This document shows positions 15,132-22,796 of a stretch of DNA of 59,500 bases, one piece after another. This DNA comes from DASTDY01 sp035478375 (GTDB lineage: Bacteria; Patescibacteriota; Saccharimonadia; Saccharimonadales; EFPC-124), in contig DATIJQ010000024.1 of NCBI GenBank assembly GCA_035478375.1, positions 1 to 59,500 on the forward strand. Reading direction: 5' to 3'. Positions within the stretch are counted from its first letter, which is position 1. Each line of letters opens with the position of its first letter. Below the pieces are notes generated by a model. It was given only the letters and a program-made list of their open reading frames with translations. It made no database searches and was not told the DNA's origin. The position numbers were made by a program, and so were the translations under genes.

Positions 15132-16373
15132 GTGGTAACTGCTACTGATAAAAATGCATTAACGGCTGGCAAAAAAAAGCCCGCTAAAAAATTCCCGCGC
15201 CAGGTGCGTACAACGACATTTATTGGCGTCGCTATTGTTGTAGCGCTGGCATCATTTATTTTGGGCAGCCGCAGCCAAGATATTGCAGCGCTTATTTGGG
15301 GGCACAACCAAAATTCTGGTTTGCCGAGTCAACTAGATTTGTCGAGCTTACAAGATGTATACAAAACTCTCAGGCAAAATTTTGACGGCCAACTTGACAC
15401 ACAAAAGCTTGTTGATGGCGCCAAAAAAGGACTAACGTCGGCGGCTGGCGACCAATATACGGTTTTCTTTACAAATGCCGAAGCTAAACAGTTCCAAGAT
15501 GATTTAGATGGCAAGTTTAGCGGTATCGGTGCTGAGCTCGACAAAAAAGACAATAATTTAATCGTGCAGTCAACGCTCGACAGCTCGCCAGCTCGCAACG
15601 CCGGGTTGCAAAGTGGCGACATTATTACAAAAGTAAACGACCAAGACACAACAAACTGGTCAATCGACCAAGCTGTATCGGCGATTAGGGGCGACAAAGG
15701 CACCACTGTTAAATTAGCAATTGTGCGTGGCCAAGAACTCAAAGAATTTTCTATTGTCCGCGACAACATCGTAAACCCGAGCGTCACGTGGCAAGCGCTC
15801 GATGGCGGCATTGGGTACATACGTATTTCGCGCTTTGCCGATGACACGGCAAAATTATCGCAGCAGGCAGCCGCCGACCTTAGGCAAAAGAATGTTAGCA
15901 GTATTATATTGGACCTCCGTGGTGATGGTGGTGGTTACGTCGATGCCGCTCAAAGCGTGGCGAGTCTGTGGCTTAAAACAGGCGGCACCATTGTGCAAGA
16001 AAAGCGCGACAACACCGTTATTGACACTAAGACTGCGAGCGGCGACGCGCTGTTAGCTGGTCTTCAAACAGTTGTGCTTATAGATGGCGACACCGCCAGT
16101 GCCAGCGAAATTACTGCCGGCGCCTTGCATGACCACGGTGCGGCAAAGTTAGTTGGTCAAAAATCGTTTGGCAAAGGATCGGTCCAACAAATACTCGGTA
16201 TTCCGTCCGGTGGCGACTTAAAGGTGACAATAGCAAAGTGGTTCACGCCAAACGGTGTTAACATCTCTAAAGAGGGCATTAAACCAGATGTCGAAATTGG
16301 TATCTCGCCCGACGACATCAGCGCCGGCCGCGATCCGCAAAAAGACAAAGCAATTGACTTGCTTAAAAAATAA
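15132..16373 (+). CDS. ctpA: C-terminal processing protease (S41, CtpA/Prc family)
   Basis: Membrane-anchored serine protease facing outward that trims or degrades envelope proteins. The 413-residue protein has a short cytoplasmic basic stretch, one TM anchor at about 30-48, then a PDZ domain (about 120-205; GIGAELDKKDNN, SPARNAGLQSGDIITKVN). The S41 core has catalytic Ser about 323 in DTASASEITAG, Asp about 334 and Lys about 348 in SFGKGSVQ; the Ser-Lys spacing of 25 is exactly that of Prc. It starts at GTG 15132, 9 nt after GGAGGG. In several bacteria such proteases control peptidoglycan hydrolases, which fits its place after ftsEX and the CHAP protein. Confidence 0.93.
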   Translation: MVTATDKNALTAGKKKPAKKFPRQVRTTTFIGVAIVVALASFILGSRSQDIAALIWGHNQNSGLPSQLDLSSLQDVYKTLRQNFDGQLDTQKLVDGAKKGLTSAAGDQYTVFFTNAEAKQFQDDLDGKFSGIGAELDKKDNNLIVQSTLDSSPARNAGLQSGDIITKVNDQDTTNWSIDQAVSAIRGDKGTTVKLAIVRGQELKEFSIVRDNIVNPSVTWQALDGGIGYIRISRFADDTAKLSQQAAADLRQKNVSSIILDLRGDGGGYVDAAQSVASLWLKTGGTIVQEKRDNTVIDTKTASGDALLAGLQTVVLIDGDTASASEITAGALHDHGAAKLVGQKSFGKGSVQQILGIPSGGDLKVTIAKWFTPNGVNISKEGIKPDVEIGISPDDISAGRDPQKDKAIDLLKK

Positions 16374-16383
16374 CGGCATATGA

Positions 16384-16389
16384 TACACT
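16384..16389 (+). promoter_or_regulatory. -10 box of the receiver gene at 16399
   Basis: TACACT ending 9 nt before the ATG; predicts a leader of only a few nucleotides. Confidence 0.45.
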
Positions 16390-16398
16390 TAAAGTAGT

Positions 16399-16779
16399 AT
16401 GAACCCTAAGAAAAAAATCCTGCTCGTAGAAGACGATAAGGCACTTGCCGATGTGTATGTGTCACGCCTGCAGCTTGAGGGGCTCGATGTAAAACATGTA
16501 CTCAATGGCGAAGATGCCCTGTCGGCCGCTATTGAATACAAACCAGACCTTATTGTACTCGATGCCATGATGCCTAAAATTAGCGGTTTCGACGTGCTCG
16601 ATATTTTGCGTAACACACCCGAAACCATGAACGTGCGCATTATTATGCTCACTGCGCTCAGTCAAACCAAAGACAAAGAAATGGCCGAAAAACTAGGTGC
16701 CGACGATTACCTAGTAAAATCGCAAGTCGTTATTGGCGACGTTGTTGCACGCATAAAACATCACCTGGGCCTAGCATAA
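16399..16779 (+). CDS. Single-domain response regulator (CheY-like receiver)
   Basis: Stand-alone receiver domain of 126 residues with no output domain. The acidic pocket is EDD at 11-13, the phospho-acceptor is Asp55 (LIVLDAMMP), the switch Thr is about 85 (IIMLTALSQ), and the conserved Lys is about 107 (DYLVKSQ). It probably relays a phosphate signal by protein contact rather than by DNA binding. No kinase is adjacent; the nearest in the window is the soluble kinase at 22797, which has its own receiver. It lies between ctpA and a disordered protein, each with its own promoter, so the partner is unknown. Confidence 0.93.
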   Translation: MNPKKKILLVEDDKALADVYVSRLQLEGLDVKHVLNGEDALSAAIEYKPDLIVLDAMMPKISGFDVLDILRNTPETMNVRIIMLTALSQTKDKEMAEKLGADDYLVKSQVVIGDVVARIKHHLGLA

Positions 16780-16784
16780 GCGTA

Positions 16785-16813
16785 TTGACATAAGGCAGAA
16801 ACGTTGCTATGTT
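16785..16813 (+). promoter_or_regulatory. Promoter of the gene at 16839
   Basis: Perfect TTGACA (16785-16790), 17-bp spacer, TATGTT (16808-16813); the leader is about 19 nt, A-rich, without a Shine-Dalgarno site. Confidence 0.65.
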
Positions 16814-16838
16814 TAAGTAGTAAACGTAGAAAATAAAA

Positions 16839-17618
16839 ATGCCTGCAGAAAATTTGAAACCAATAAGCTGGGAACGCGTACCAGACCCCAACAAAGACAC
16901 TAAGAGACACCGTAAAGTCGGCAGGTTGGCGGCTTTTGCGCAGCGGCTTAGGGCGATAACCGAGAGGCCCTTACGGAAGCCGGAGTACCCAACGGCTCCC
17001 CAAAACAACGCAGAGACCTCTGTACCCGCCGTTCAGGGGGGTGAATATAATCCTCAACACGAAGCACCGCAAAATATTCCCGCCAACAAACCCGAGACGC
17101 CGCCCAAACCACCAACCGAATTTCCTGAACGAACGCTAGAAGCAGTACCACCTGTCATAGACAGCGAATTTGCGCAATCATTAAACAACAAGACCGAGCA
17201 AAGCGGTGGCCGCCATCGCCCCGAAAACGACGACCAGGTTAAGAATTATTCTGTTGACGCCATCACCAACCGTATAAATGCCGAACGCGCGGCGGCAGAA
17301 CAGCAGAATGCCAACATTATTGGTACGCCAGCTTGGCACGAACAACAGCTTGTTGGGCAGATGAACCACGAACTACCTCAATATGAGCAGCGTCAAAACG
17401 ATGAAGCATTCGCCAATAGGGCAGAAGTCATCGGTTCAGATGCATGGCACCAACAGCAAGCGAGCACGGACGCTGAACATAGATTCCGTACCACCGATGA
17501 CGTTATTGGTGAAAACGAATTCCCAGTCTTCCGTGGTAACTTACGTAGCATAAATCATCGGCCTCCTGAACAGAATCACGATGATAATGAACATCCGCCC
17601 ATGCAAAATGCAGCCTAG
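16839..17618 (+). CDS. Disordered Pro/Gln/Asn-rich hypothetical protein with short repeats
   Basis: Not recognised; 259 residues, strongly hydrophilic, rich in Pro, Glu, Asn and Gln, with no signal peptide or membrane helix. The N-terminus is basic (KRHRKVGRLAAFAQRLR), the middle (about 60-110) is a Pro-rich linker, and the C-terminal half carries a loose repeat: NIIGTPAWHEQQ (about 158-169), EVIGSDAWHQQQ (about 201-212) and a degenerate third copy DVIGENEFPVF (about 226). The repeats suggest a binding motif for another protein. It has a good promoter and an intrinsic terminator shared with convergent rpmA, so it is a monocistronic unit. Function unknown. Confidence 0.75.
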   Translation: MPAENLKPISWERVPDPNKDTKRHRKVGRLAAFAQRLRAITERPLRKPEYPTAPQNNAETSVPAVQGGEYNPQHEAPQNIPANKPETPPKPPTEFPERTLEAVPPVIDSEFAQSLNNKTEQSGGRHRPENDDQVKNYSVDAITNRINAERAAAEQQNANIIGTPAWHEQQLVGQMNHELPQYEQRQNDEAFANRAEVIGSDAWHQQQASTDAEHRFRTTDDVIGENEFPVFRGNLRSINHRPPEQNHDDNEHPPMQNAA

Positions 17619-17631
17619 CCGGAATCACCAT

Positions 17632-17661
17632 AAAAAAGACGCCTTACGCGGCGTCTTTTTT
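17632..17661. terminator. Bidirectional intrinsic terminator
   Basis: A6-GACGCC (17632-17643), a 6-nt loop, GGCGTC-T6 (17650-17661). It serves the plus-strand gene at 16839 and, on the minus strand, overlaps the last codons and stop of rpmA. Confidence 0.85.
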
Positions 17662-17955
17662 AGCTGTTTTAACTGTCTGTTGTGGCTCGACCACGACTTG
17701 CGTGCGCGGTGCGGTTTTGCCAGTAAACCGTTTGGTTTTGACTTTTTTGAAACCAATGACGCCGTCAATTGCAGCGTGAATAGTAAAATCACGACTTATA
17801 AACGTGCCTTTGCCGGCTAGTTTAGTACGACCAACTTGGCGAACCAAAACTTCACCAGCGTGGACCAATTGGCCGCCAAAGCGTTTAACGCCAAGGCGTT
17901 GGCCGGGTGAGTCGTGGATATTGCGGCTGGTACCAGCGGCTTTTACATGTGACAT
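17644..17955 (-). CDS. rpmA: 50S ribosomal protein bL27
   Basis: Large-subunit protein whose N-terminal tail reaches the peptidyl-transferase centre. The start MSHVKAAGTSRNIHDSPGQR corresponds to the usual AHKKAGGSTRNGRDS, and LGVKRFGGQLVHAGEVLVRQ is the family's core signature. The tail begins directly, so there is no N-terminal propeptide to cleave as in Firmicutes. At 103 residues it is a little longer than E. coli L27 because of a Lys/Thr-rich C-terminal extension (TVKTAKKDAA). bL21 (rplU), often its neighbour, is not adjacent. The upstream gene on this strand is an RNA methylase 16 nt away, so rpmA may be cotranscribed with it. Confidence 0.95.
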   Translation of the reverse strand: MSHVKAAGTSRNIHDSPGQRLGVKRFGGQLVHAGEVLVRQVGRTKLAGKGTFISRDFTIHAAIDGVIGFKKVKTKRFTGKTAPRTQVVVEPQQTVKTAKKDAA

Positions 17956-17971
17956 ACCAAGATTACTCCTG

Positions 17972-19123
17972 TTAGATAACTGTTACTACTAATAATTCTC
18001 GGGCAACAATTTGGTCTTCGCGGTGGTAAATTAATTGTGCCCGCGCAGTTTGTTGCGTAAATCTTACACGATTATAGCCCATCTCCTCGAGGCGGTCAAG
18101 TAATGGCAGGTGTTTAAACTGCTTGTTGACGTACCAAGCGGGCACGCCAAAACATAAACGCGTGCCAGATGCAAGTTGCGGCCGCAGGTTTTGCAAGAAT
18201 TTGGTGATGATTGTGTTGCAGTCGGTAATAATTTGTTGTAATTTTTCGGGTTTAGGTAGACCGCTTAATGGTTGACCCAAGTAGGTCTCGGCAACGACGT
18301 GGTCAATTGGCGATTGCCACCTTGCAGCAGTGGCGTCGGCGACGTCGAGGGTAGGGGAAAGCGCTCGGTCGTACTTTTTTGCAAGCCATTCTAAGTTAGC
18401 ACGCGTAAAATCGATCATCCGCGGCTGTAAATCGGTGCCGTACACTTGGCAGCCCATCAGTGTAGCTTCTTGTAAAACAACACCGGTGCCGCAAAATGGG
18501 TCGAGTACGCGTTGGCCAGGTTGGACCTGTGCTAAATTCAACATAATTTGGGCGAGTTTTGGCGGCAACATGCCTACAAATGCGTCACGTTTGGGGCGGC
18601 CAAAATCGCGCGCGGCGTAATCGTCGGGGTTTTGCACCCAGGTGGTTTGGGCAATCCAGGTTTTTGCGCCATTTTTTATGAGATTGAGTTCGATGCCGGT
18701 GCCGCCGGTGAGGTGATTATATAAAACAGTCGCAGCGTTTAAGGCAGTACCTTCGCTCGGCACCACTCGTAAGCTACATTTGCTAGCGCGAGCGATCTTT
18801 TTGAGTTCCAACCCGCTGCGGAACAATTGCTGTTGAGTCACATGCAAGCCATATGCGCTAAGGCCAAGCTTAATTTTGCCTTCGCCGGCACTGGCGAGCA
18901 AATCTGGCAACATGTCAGTCAGGATGGAGTGGATGCGCTGCCAATCTGTTGTTGGCAATTCGCGCAGCGGCCGCGCAAGTTTTACTGTGCCACCCAAACG
19001 CGTCGGTTCAACCACGGCATCAACTAAAGCCGCACTGTCGCCAATAGGTTGTACGGCGCCGTATAAACTTTGTAATTCCGCCAGACCAATCTGGGGTTGG
19101 CGGCCGAGGACGGTGATAATCAT
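17972..19123 (-). CDS. Trm11/TrmG10-like RNA or DNA methyltransferase
   Basis: Predicted SAM-dependent methyltransferase of the group that methylates guanosine-10 of tRNA in archaea and eukaryotes. The N-terminal half (1-180) resembles the ferredoxin-like/THUMP-containing region. RDFGRPKRDAFVGMLPPKLA is the family linker, and motif I is VLDPFCGTGVVLQEA (about 205-219) with the acidic DLQPRM at the next strand. The catalytic motif IV, normally DPPY, reads instead AETYLGQPL, so the reaction chemistry may differ. A TATACT ends 6 nt before the ATG (leaderless). It may form an operon with rpmA, 16 nt downstream, consistent with a translation-related role. The substrate is inferred only. Confidence 0.8.
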   Translation of the reverse strand: MIITVLGRQPQIGLAELQSLYGAVQPIGDSAALVDAVVEPTRLGGTVKLARPLRELPTTDWQRIHSILTDMLPDLLASAGEGKIKLGLSAYGLHVTQQQLFRSGLELKKIARASKCSLRVVPSEGTALNAATVLYNHLTGGTGIELNLIKNGAKTWIAQTTWVQNPDDYAARDFGRPKRDAFVGMLPPKLAQIMLNLAQVQPGQRVLDPFCGTGVVLQEATLMGCQVYGTDLQPRMIDFTRANLEWLAKKYDRALSPTLDVADATAARWQSPIDHVVAETYLGQPLSGLPKPEKLQQIITDCNTIITKFLQNLRPQLASGTRLCFGVPAWYVNKQFKHLPLLDRLEEMGYNRVRFTQQTARAQLIYHREDQIVARELLVVTVI

Positions 19124-19166
19124 AGCGTTAGTATACCATTGACTAGCCAGGGCATCGGCTTGCCGC

Positions 19167-19172
19167 TATAAT
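19167..19172 (+). promoter_or_regulatory. -10 box of the operon starting at 19181
   Basis: TATAAT ending 8 nt before the ATG; predicts a leaderless first gene. Confidence 0.65.
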
Positions 19173-19180
19173 AAAAGTCT

Positions 19181-20215
19181 ATGAAATCCAAATGGAAGCT
19201 TTGGCTTAACCTTGCTACTTTTGCTGCTTTGGCGTTGATTATTTTTTTGGCACGCAATGATATTGGCCATGTGTTTGCGCAGCTAAAAGACCTTAATATT
19301 TTTGTTTTGTTACTGATGATTCCGGCTCAAGGTTTGGTGTATTTTACGCTGGCCAAACTTTTTTATCAGTTTTTTAAAGCGACGGGCAGCGTTGTGCCGC
19401 TGGGCAAACTAATCTCGCCGATGATCGAGCTCAATTTTGTGAATCACATTTTCCCGAGTGGGGGCGTGTCGGGCTTTTCGTATCTAACGCTGCGGCTTAA
19501 ACCATTTGGCGTATCAACAGCAAAATCGACATTGGCACAATTGGCCCGGTTTGCACTATTATTTATGAGTTTTATTGGGTTGTTGTTAATTGCGCTACTG
19601 CTTTTGGCGGTCGAAAACCACACTAGCTCACTCGTCGTCCTAATCGTCAGCGCCGTCACTTTTACTATGATTTTTGCCACCAGCATATTGGTGTTTGTTA
19701 TTGGTAGCCGCACGCGGATATCTGCGTTTACTCGTTCGACAGCGCGCTTTTTAAACAAAATGATCCACGTGGTTCGGCGCAGGCACCCAGAAACAATTAG
19801 TCTCACCAACGTCGAAAAAACCTTTTTAGAACTCCACGACGATTACATGCTCATCCGCAAAGACATGAGCCGCATGCGTAGTACAGTCGTGTGGGGATTT
19901 TTGGCCAGTGCCGCCGAAATTCTGCTTTTATATTTAGCCTTTGTGGCGCACGGGGTTTGGATCAATCCGGGCGCGGTCATCGTGGCTTACGTTATTGCAA
20001 ACCTAGTCGGCTACATTGCCATTTTGCCAGGTGGGATTGGGTTGTATGAGCCGCTTATGACCGCTGTACTTATTTCGGCAGGTGTATCGCCGAGCTTAGC
20101 TTTGAGCGCCACGCTTGTCTATCGCGTTATTTCGTTGCTTTTGAGCTTAATCAGCGGGTACGTGGCGTACCAGCGGGCAATCCAGCGGTATGGAACTCCC
20201 GATCTTAAGCGTTAG
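19181..20215 (+). CDS. YbhN/UPF0104-like (LPG synthase TM-region) membrane protein
   Basis: Integral membrane protein of 344 residues with about eight hydrophobic helices, of the family that includes YbhN and the transmembrane half of MprF (lysyl-phosphatidylglycerol synthase/flippase). Family hallmarks are the NHIFPSGGVSGF segment and LPGGIGLYEPLMT near the C-terminus. The catalytic aminoacyl-transfer domain of MprF is absent, so a lipid or glycolipid flippase-type role is more plausible than lipid aminoacylation. A loop of about 60 residues (170-230) is cytoplasmic and charged. Its last 26 nt overlap xseA, suggesting coupled translation even though the functions seem unrelated. Confidence 0.85.
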   Translation: MKSKWKLWLNLATFAALALIIFLARNDIGHVFAQLKDLNIFVLLLMIPAQGLVYFTLAKLFYQFFKATGSVVPLGKLISPMIELNFVNHIFPSGGVSGFSYLTLRLKPFGVSTAKSTLAQLARFALLFMSFIGLLLIALLLLAVENHTSSLVVLIVSAVTFTMIFATSILVFVIGSRTRISAFTRSTARFLNKMIHVVRRRHPETISLTNVEKTFLELHDDYMLIRKDMSRMRSTVVWGFLASAAEILLLYLAFVAHGVWINPGAVIVAYVIANLVGYIAILPGGIGLYEPLMTAVLISAGVSPSLALSATLVYRVISLLLSLISGYVAYQRAIQRYGTPDLKR

Positions 20216-21311
20216 CCAACTTATTGCTGTTGTTAATCAAACGCTGGAGTTTGCGTACCCCAGTATTATCGTCGAAGGCGAAGTCGCCAGTTTTAAAGTC
20301 AGCAAAAATAAATTTGTATTTTTTGACCTCAAAGACGACGAGGGCGTGGTGAACTGTTTTATGATGATCTACCAGCTGCGCCACGCGTTGGAGGACGGCA
20401 TGCGCATTAAAATTGTTGCTCAGCCACGACTAACGGCTTGGGGTAAGTTTAGCCTGACCGTGCGCGAAGTTATGCCCGTAGGCGAGGGGAACATAAAGCG
20501 CGCGTTTGAACTTTTGCGCGCCAAACTTAGCAAAGAAGGCTTGTTCGACCCAGCCCGCAAACGCCCTTTGCCCCGCGTGCCGCAGCGCATTGGTCTTATC
20601 GCCTCTGTAGAATCAGCTGGTTACGTGGATTTTTTAAAAATTCTAGACGCCCGTTGGGGTGACATTTTGATTGAAGTCGCCGACGTGCAAGTGCAAGGTA
20701 TGAGTGCGGCCGCGCAAATAGTCTCGGCGATTGAGCACTTTAACCAAACGGCCGAACTTCCCGAGGTTTTAGTTGTGGTACGTGGTGGTGGCAGTGCCGA
20801 CGACTTAGCTGTGTTTAATGACGAAGCGCTGGTTCGCGCCATTGCGGCCAGCCGCGTGCCAACGTTGGTTGGAGTCGGGCACGAAGTCGACACCAGTTTG
20901 GCCGACCTCGCCGCCGACGTGCGCGCTGCCACGCCAAGTAACGCTGCGCAGCTATTGGCGCCTGACCGTCACGCTATAACTCGTGAACTCGACCAGCGCG
21001 AACACCGCTTATATCAACGCCTCGAACACCAATTAACAGATGTGCAGCGTTTGTTGCGCGAAACACCTCAACTCATGCTTGCCAGATTAGAAAGCGCCGT
21101 TGTCGAACACAAACGCCGCATCCACCACGCCGAACAACTCTTAAAGCAACTCGACCCAAGTGTTGTACTCCGCCGCGGCTACGCTTTGGTGCACGTCAAC
21201 AACAAACTTGTTAAGAAAGCAAATGATGTAAAAACTGGTGATTTGCTGACAATTGCGCTGGCGCATGCCATACTAAAAGCAGAGGTAATCCATGTCAGCA
21301 CCAAAAGGTAA
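20190..21311 (+). CDS. xseA: Exodeoxyribonuclease VII large subunit
   Basis: Catalytic subunit of exonuclease VII, which degrades single-stranded DNA to oligonucleotides. The 373-residue protein has the N-terminal OB fold (SVSQLIAVVNQTLE, VEGEVASFK), the nuclease core (RIGLIASVESAGYVDFLKIL, VVVRGGGSADDLAVFNDE, GVGHEVDTSLADLAADVRA, TPSNAAQLL), a coiled coil (about 260-325) and a C-terminal segment starting VLRRGYALV. It is slightly shorter than the E. coli protein (456 residues). The first 26 nt lie inside the preceding membrane-protein gene and the last 20 overlap xseB, so all three are read in a compact operon. Confidence 0.96.
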   Translation: MELPILSVSQLIAVVNQTLEFAYPSIIVEGEVASFKVSKNKFVFFDLKDDEGVVNCFMMIYQLRHALEDGMRIKIVAQPRLTAWGKFSLTVREVMPVGEGNIKRAFELLRAKLSKEGLFDPARKRPLPRVPQRIGLIASVESAGYVDFLKILDARWGDILIEVADVQVQGMSAAAQIVSAIEHFNQTAELPEVLVVVRGGGSADDLAVFNDEALVRAIAASRVPTLVGVGHEVDTSLADLAADVRAATPSNAAQLLAPDRHAITRELDQREHRLYQRLEHQLTDVQRLLRETPQLMLARLESAVVEHKRRIHHAEQLLKQLDPSVVLRRGYALVHVNNKLVKKANDVKTGDLLTIALAHAILKAEVIHVSTKR

Positions 21312-21504
21312 ACCCAATTTGCAGGAACAGCTCGCCGAACTCGACGAGCTCTTAGCTTGGTTTGACCAGCCCGATATCGACCTCGACCAAGCGCTAAAAA
21401 AGTTTGACGAAGGTGTGGCATTAGCCGAAACAATCAAAAAACGCCTCACCACATTCGAAAACAAAGTGACTATTTTAAAACAGAGGTTTGACCACACCGC
21501 ATGA
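21292..21504 (+). CDS. xseB: Exodeoxyribonuclease VII small subunit
   Basis: Small helical subunit that wraps around the coiled coil of XseA. It has 70 residues; the family passage is LDELLAWFDQPDIDLDQALK, which matches the usual LExIVxxLExGxxxLExSL pattern, followed by FDEGVALAETIKKRL. It overlaps xseA by 20 nt and the next methyltransferase gene by 4 nt (ATGA), so it is coupled to both. Size and position are typical. Confidence 0.93.
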   Translation: MSAPKGKPNLQEQLAELDELLAWFDQPDIDLDQALKKFDEGVALAETIKKRLTTFENKVTILKQRFDHTA

Positions 21505-22064
21505 TCTGGCTTATTGCTGGCGGCTTAATACTACTCTTTGGGGCGGTAGTTTTGCGCGGTGCGCCCTATGTGCCAACACTTAAGCGCAGTGTCAAAAATG
21601 CGCTCGATTTGCTCGACCTGGCCGACGGAGATTTGGTTATTGATTTAGGCAGCGGCGACGGCAACGTGCTCAAAGCTGCGGCTCAACGTGGCTACAAAGC
21701 CCTTGGGTACGAAATTAACCCCTTACTTTGCATTATTTCGCGCCTGCGCGCTTTGCCCCAGCGCAGCAAAATTACTGTTTTATGGCGCGACTTTTGGCTG
21801 GCAGAGTGGCCACAAGAAACCAAAGCCGTGTTTGTATTTTTGGCTGGGCCGTACATGAATCACTTGTCGCGTAAGCTTGCTCAGGTGATGAATGAACGCA
21901 AACAGCCACTTATAGTTATAAGTTACGGTTTTGCTATTCCAGGGTATTTGCCCAAAAAAATCTCCAACGGTTTTTATTTGTACGAACTACAGCCCACCAA
22001 CGATCCACGCAAACCGCGGTGGAACCCGCGGATTCCACACCCTAAACTCTTTAGACGCAAGTAA
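21501..22064 (+). CDS. Membrane-anchored class I methyltransferase, FAM173-like
   Basis: SAM-dependent methyltransferase with one N-terminal TM helix (about 1-20: MIWLIAGGLILLFGAVVLRG). It is followed by the pre-motif segment APYVPTLKRSVKNALDLL and motif I VIDLGSGDGNVLKAAAQRG (about 47-65), then GYEINPLLCI. The order TM / PYVPT / DLGSGDG / GYExNP is that of the FAM173 group, whose eukaryotic members are protein-lysine methyltransferases such as the one modifying the ATP-synthase c ring. That substrate is only a suggestion here. It is the last gene of the ybhN-like/xseA/xseB operon, overlapping xseB by 4 nt. A 187-residue length is typical. Confidence 0.8.
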   Translation: MIWLIAGGLILLFGAVVLRGAPYVPTLKRSVKNALDLLDLADGDLVIDLGSGDGNVLKAAAQRGYKALGYEINPLLCIISRLRALPQRSKITVLWRDFWLAEWPQETKAVFVFLAGPYMNHLSRKLAQVMNERKQPLIVISYGFAIPGYLPKKISNGFYLYELQPTNDPRKPRWNPRIPHPKLFRRK

Positions 22065-22104
22065 AAGCTTTACAAAACGCGCTACTATTTTTAGTATAAG
22101 AAGT

Positions 22105-22755
22105 ATGAAGCAATCGCGCTCAGCAGGGTTTGTGCCAATTTCACTCGTACTAAGTGTTGTTTTTGGAGTGCTATTTGTGCTGGCGACTGGCGCAGCGATT
22201 TGGGCCTTTGTAAATTATATGGACCAAAAAAATAACGTTGATGCCAAAATAAGCGATGCGGTTGGCGTGGCAAAGACTGCTCAGCAAAAAGTTGACCAAG
22301 CGGCATTTACCGAGCAAGAAAAACTACCAACTCGCACTATTAAAGCGCCCGATGAACTCGGCGGCCTATCGTTAGATTACCCCAAGACTTGGAGCGTTTA
22401 CCTTGATCAAAACGGCGACAATGGCAACTACGAAGCATATATGTACCCGCTTGCAGTGCCGTCACTACAGACGGCACCACCATACGCTTTGCGGGTGAGC
22501 GTTTTGCAAAGTTCGTATGAATCGAACGTTAATTTTTACCAAGATTTGGTTAAAAGCGGCAAGTTAACGGCTACATCTGTAAAAATTAATGGCACTGATG
22601 CCTTGCGGCTTGATGGCAGCTTTACAAATACCATAAACGGTTCGATGTTACTTGTAAAAATTCGCGACAAAACTGTACGCATTGCCACGCAAAGTACCAC
22701 GTTCCAAAGCGACTTCGATAAAATTGTTGTGCCATCTATTAAGTTCAACAAATAG
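22105..22755 (+). CDS. Single-pass membrane protein with extracytoplasmic domain, unknown function
   Basis: 216 residues: a short basic N-terminus, one TM at about 10-33 (LVLSVVFGVLFVLATGAAIW), a short coiled segment (VGVAKTAQQKVDQAAF), then a domain of about 140 residues beginning LGGLSLDYPKTWSVYL. The phrase LSLDYPKTWSV plus the following strands resemble PsbP-like/LpqN-type small extracellular domains, but I cannot assign a family with certainty. ATG 22105 is chosen because an AGTATAAG box lies just upstream; frames further upstream belong to the previous gene. It probably faces outside and binds a lipid or protein. Monocistronic. Confidence 0.7.
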   Translation: MKQSRSAGFVPISLVLSVVFGVLFVLATGAAIWAFVNYMDQKNNVDAKISDAVGVAKTAQQKVDQAAFTEQEKLPTRTIKAPDELGGLSLDYPKTWSVYLDQNGDNGNYEAYMYPLAVPSLQTAPPYALRVSVLQSSYESNVNFYQDLVKSGKLTATSVKINGTDALRLDGSFTNTINGSMLLVKIRDKTVRIATQSTTFQSDFDKIVVPSIKFNK

Positions 22756-22784
22756 CCGCTTGTGCTTAGTGCGGCGCCACGTGC

Positions 22785-22790
22785 TACACT
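22785..22790 (+). promoter_or_regulatory. -10 box of the kinase-receiver-recO operon
   Basis: TACACT ending 6 nt before the ATG at 22797; predicts a leaderless mRNA. Confidence 0.6.
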
Positions 22791-22796
22791 AAAAAA

